This document shows positions 62,615 to 64,000 of a stretch of DNA of 64,000 bases, in pieces (position 1 is the stretch's first letter; every line of letters starts with the position of its first letter). A model generated the notes under the pieces. It did not search any database and had not been told where the DNA came from. It saw nothing but the letters and a program-made list of their open reading frames with translations. This DNA comes from Streptomyces olindensis (lineage in GTDB: Bacteria > Actinomycetota > Actinomycetes > Streptomycetales > Streptomycetaceae). The DNA is taken from assembly GCA_000696115.1 (NCBI GenBank), contig JJOH01000003.1, positions 62,001-126,000 of the forward strand, read 5' to 3'. Both the position numbers and the translations under genes were made by a program.

Positions 62615-63537
62615 CGGGCTGCCTCCTGCTTCTGACGACGGTTCGCGGCTCGCAGGAAGCCGAAGGACAGCAGGAGCGTGGCGAAGGCGATGATCACGGC
62701 CTGCGCCGCGGCCCCGTGGATGTCACCCTCGCCGAAGGCGTCCCGGTACACCTTCATCAGGGGACTCCAGGTGGTGGACACGGAGTTGGTGAGCGGTTTG
62801 AGGGTGGTGGGCTCGTTGAACACCTGGATCGTGGCGATGATCGAGAAGAAGAACGTCAGCACCAGCGACGGGGCCACCATCGGGATCTTGATCCGCAGGG
62901 CGATCTGCAGCGGGGTGGCTCCGTCCAGCTTCGCCGCCTCGTACACCTCCGCGGGGATCGCCTGGAGCGAGGTGTAGATGACGATCATGTTGAAGCCGGT
63001 GCCGCCCCACACGGCGATGTTCGACAGGGCCAGGTACAGCGGCCCGCCGTCCAGCAGGTCCGGCTGCGGCAGACCGAGCTTGTCGAGCACGAAGTAGAAG
63101 GGGCTGACGTCCGGCAGGTACAGGAAGCCCCACAGCAGGGCCGCCACGACGCCGGGGATGGCGTACGGCAGGAAGATCGCGAGCCGGGTGAAGGGCGCGA
63201 GCCGCACCTTCTCCGAGTCGAGCATCAGCGCGAACAGCAGGGCCAGGCCCAGCATCACGGGGACGACGATGCAGCCGTAGCCGAGGACGCGCAGGGTCCC
63301 GGAGACCAACTCGCTGTCGGTGAGGGCGTCCGTGTAGTTCTCCAGGCCGGCCCAGACCTCCTTGCGGGCGCCGGAGCCCAGGCCGAGGCCCGAGACCTTC
63401 ACCTTGCGGAGGCTCAGCCAGACCGCGTAGCCGATGGGCAGCGCGAAGAACAGTGCGAAGAGGATTCCCGCTGGGAGGAGGAAGGCGTACGGGGCGCCCT
63501 TGACCCCGTACGACCGCCGGCGTGCCGTGCTTTTCAC
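62611..63537 (-). CDS. Carbohydrate ABC importer, inner-membrane permease (MalF type)
   Basis: 308 residues from GTG 63537, overlapping the binding-protein stop (GTGA). Six helices beginning APYAFLLPAGILFALFFALPIGYAVWLS; the EAA loop is VYEAAKLDGATPLQIALRIKIPMVAPSL. Pattern and length are those of CUT1 MalF/UgpA-type permeases without the long MalF periplasmic loop. It pairs with the next permease to form the channel. Confidence 0.94.
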   Translation of the reverse strand: MKSTARRRSYGVKGAPYAFLLPAGILFALFFALPIGYAVWLSLRKVKVSGLGLGSGARKEVWAGLENYTDALTDSELVSGTLRVLGYGCIVVPVMLGLALLFALMLDSEKVRLAPFTRLAIFLPYAIPGVVAALLWGFLYLPDVSPFYFVLDKLGLPQPDLLDGGPLYLALSNIAVWGGTGFNMIVIYTSLQAIPAEVYEAAKLDGATPLQIALRIKIPMVAPSLVLTFFFSIIATIQVFNEPTTLKPLTNSVSTTWSPLMKVYRDAFGEGDIHGAAAQAVIIAFATLLLSFGFLRAANRRQKQEAAR

Positions 63538-64000
63538 TCCGCGACCTCGAAGCCCTGCTTCTTCATGTCGGCGACCGTGTCGGCCTGCATCTTCTTCAGC
63601 GCGGCGCCGAAGTCCGACTTGTTCTTCGCGGCGGCGCCGAAGGCGTCCTTGAAGGTGGTGTAGGCGACGTTCACGTTCGGGCCCCAGGCGGACGGGGCGG
63701 TGGTCTCCGCGATGTCGGCGGCCTTGCTGTAGAAGTCGGCCTGGTTGGCGAAGTACGCCGGCGGCTTGAGGAAGGCGCCGCTGGTCTGGGCGTTCGTGGC
63801 GGCCGGGTAGATGCCGCTCTCCTTCGCCAGCGCGTTGAGGGCCTTGCTGTCGGTGTTCAGCCAGGCGGCGAACTTCGCCGCGGCCTCCTGGTGCTTGGAG
63901 TCCGTGGTGACGGCGGTGGAGGAGCCGCCCCAGCTGCCGGTGCGGTTCTCGCTCGCGGACCACTGGGGGAGCGGGGCCATGGCCCACTTGCCCTTGGTGG
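63534..64000 (-). CDS. Sugar-binding protein of the ABC importer, C-terminal part only
   Basis: The last ~155 residues of an extracellular solute-binding protein (CUT1 family 1), cut by the window edge. Recognisable parts: WAMAPLPQWSASENRTGSWGGSSTAVTTDSKHQEAAAKFAAWLNTD (the conserved GGSS loop and EAAAKFAAW helix), a Trp-containing substrate loop (SAWGPNVNVAYTTFKDAFG), and the closing helix ALKKMQADTVADMKKQGFEV. As a lipoprotein it would capture the sugar outside the cell. Substrate specificity cannot be judged from this half. Confidence 0.92.
   Translation of the reverse strand, partial: TKGKWAMAPLPQWSASENRTGSWGGSSTAVTTDSKHQEAAAKFAAWLNTDSKALNALAKESGIYPAATNAQTSGAFLKPPAYFANQADFYSKAADIAETTAPSAWGPNVNVAYTTFKDAFGAAAKNKSDFGAALKKMQADTVADMKKQGFEVAE

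Overview
This 64 kb window is high-GC DNA from an actinomycete, almost certainly a Streptomyces or close relative. The pointers are third-position G/C-rich codons, GTG starts, ATGA/GTGA gene overlaps, twin-arginine secreted enzymes, ricin-lectin-tagged hydrolases, many ECF sigma factors and LacI/IclR/PucR/MarR regulators, and a PHO-box array of the Streptomyces 11-nt repeat type. I see no rRNA, tRNA, CRISPR array or intact insertion sequence. Assignments come from reading the sequence and recalling families; no database search was run.

Layout. 0.1-8.3 kb: secreted polysaccharide degradation. A chimeric sugar-dehydrogenase remnant and an ECF sigma factor precede a GH5 enzyme, a GH95 alpha-L-fucosidase and a feruloyl-esterase/PHB-depolymerase-like protein, all three carrying ricin-type lectin domains, then a CBM42 remnant. 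8.7-14.1 kb: a lipoprotein, iron-uptake efeO-efeB without efeU, and a secreted phosphoesterase behind a six-unit PHO-box array. 14.7-21.3 kb: a CHAT (caspase-like) protease with TPR array, translated with a zinc-ribbon-like protein and a three-helix membrane protein, next to decayed remains of another CHAT locus and a stand-alone TOPRIM protein; this is the best candidate for an undescribed, possibly defensive, system. 21.5-28.1 kb: a GNAT protein, MsrA, a CGNR zinc-finger regulator, two tandem ABC-F proteins behind a leader-peptide attenuator, and a maltokinase-cap-like protein.

28.1-33.9 kb: a secreted glycan operon (GH95-like, GH97, GH88) behind a promoter with an operator-like palindrome; its right end abuts a truncated sigJ-type gene, suggesting a recombination boundary. 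34.3-41.3 kb: malic enzyme, DUF6069 protein, a decayed hydrogenase-maturation pair (hypX and a truncated protease), IclR regulator, SpoIIE phosphatase. 41.3-46.8 kb: phenylacetate catabolism (paaK, a collapsed paaI, paaABCDE) around two PaaR-type operator sites. 46.8-50.6 kb: PucR regulator and a P1B-4 type metal ATPase. 50.6-57.2 kb: an operon of MFS transporter, two cytoplasmic GH35 beta-galactosidases and a LacI repressor, with a perfect 16-bp palindrome at the promoter. 57.4-60.6 kb: peptidase E, SseB-like protein, MarR regulator, ECF41 sigma factor, small membrane protein. 60.7-64 kb: a sugar ABC importer operon ending in its own LacI regulator, cut by the window edge.

Taken together, the window is a saprophyte's plant-polymer and aromatic-compound toolkit: secreted GH5/GH95/GH97/GH88 enzymes and an esterase release sugars, two import routes (MFS with GH35, and ABC) take them in, and phenylacetate is ring-opened through paa. 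The number of truncated or chimeric genes (kduD/ADH, CBM42, second CHAT, sigJ, hydrogenase protease, paaI) points to a plastic chromosomal region with repeated deletions.
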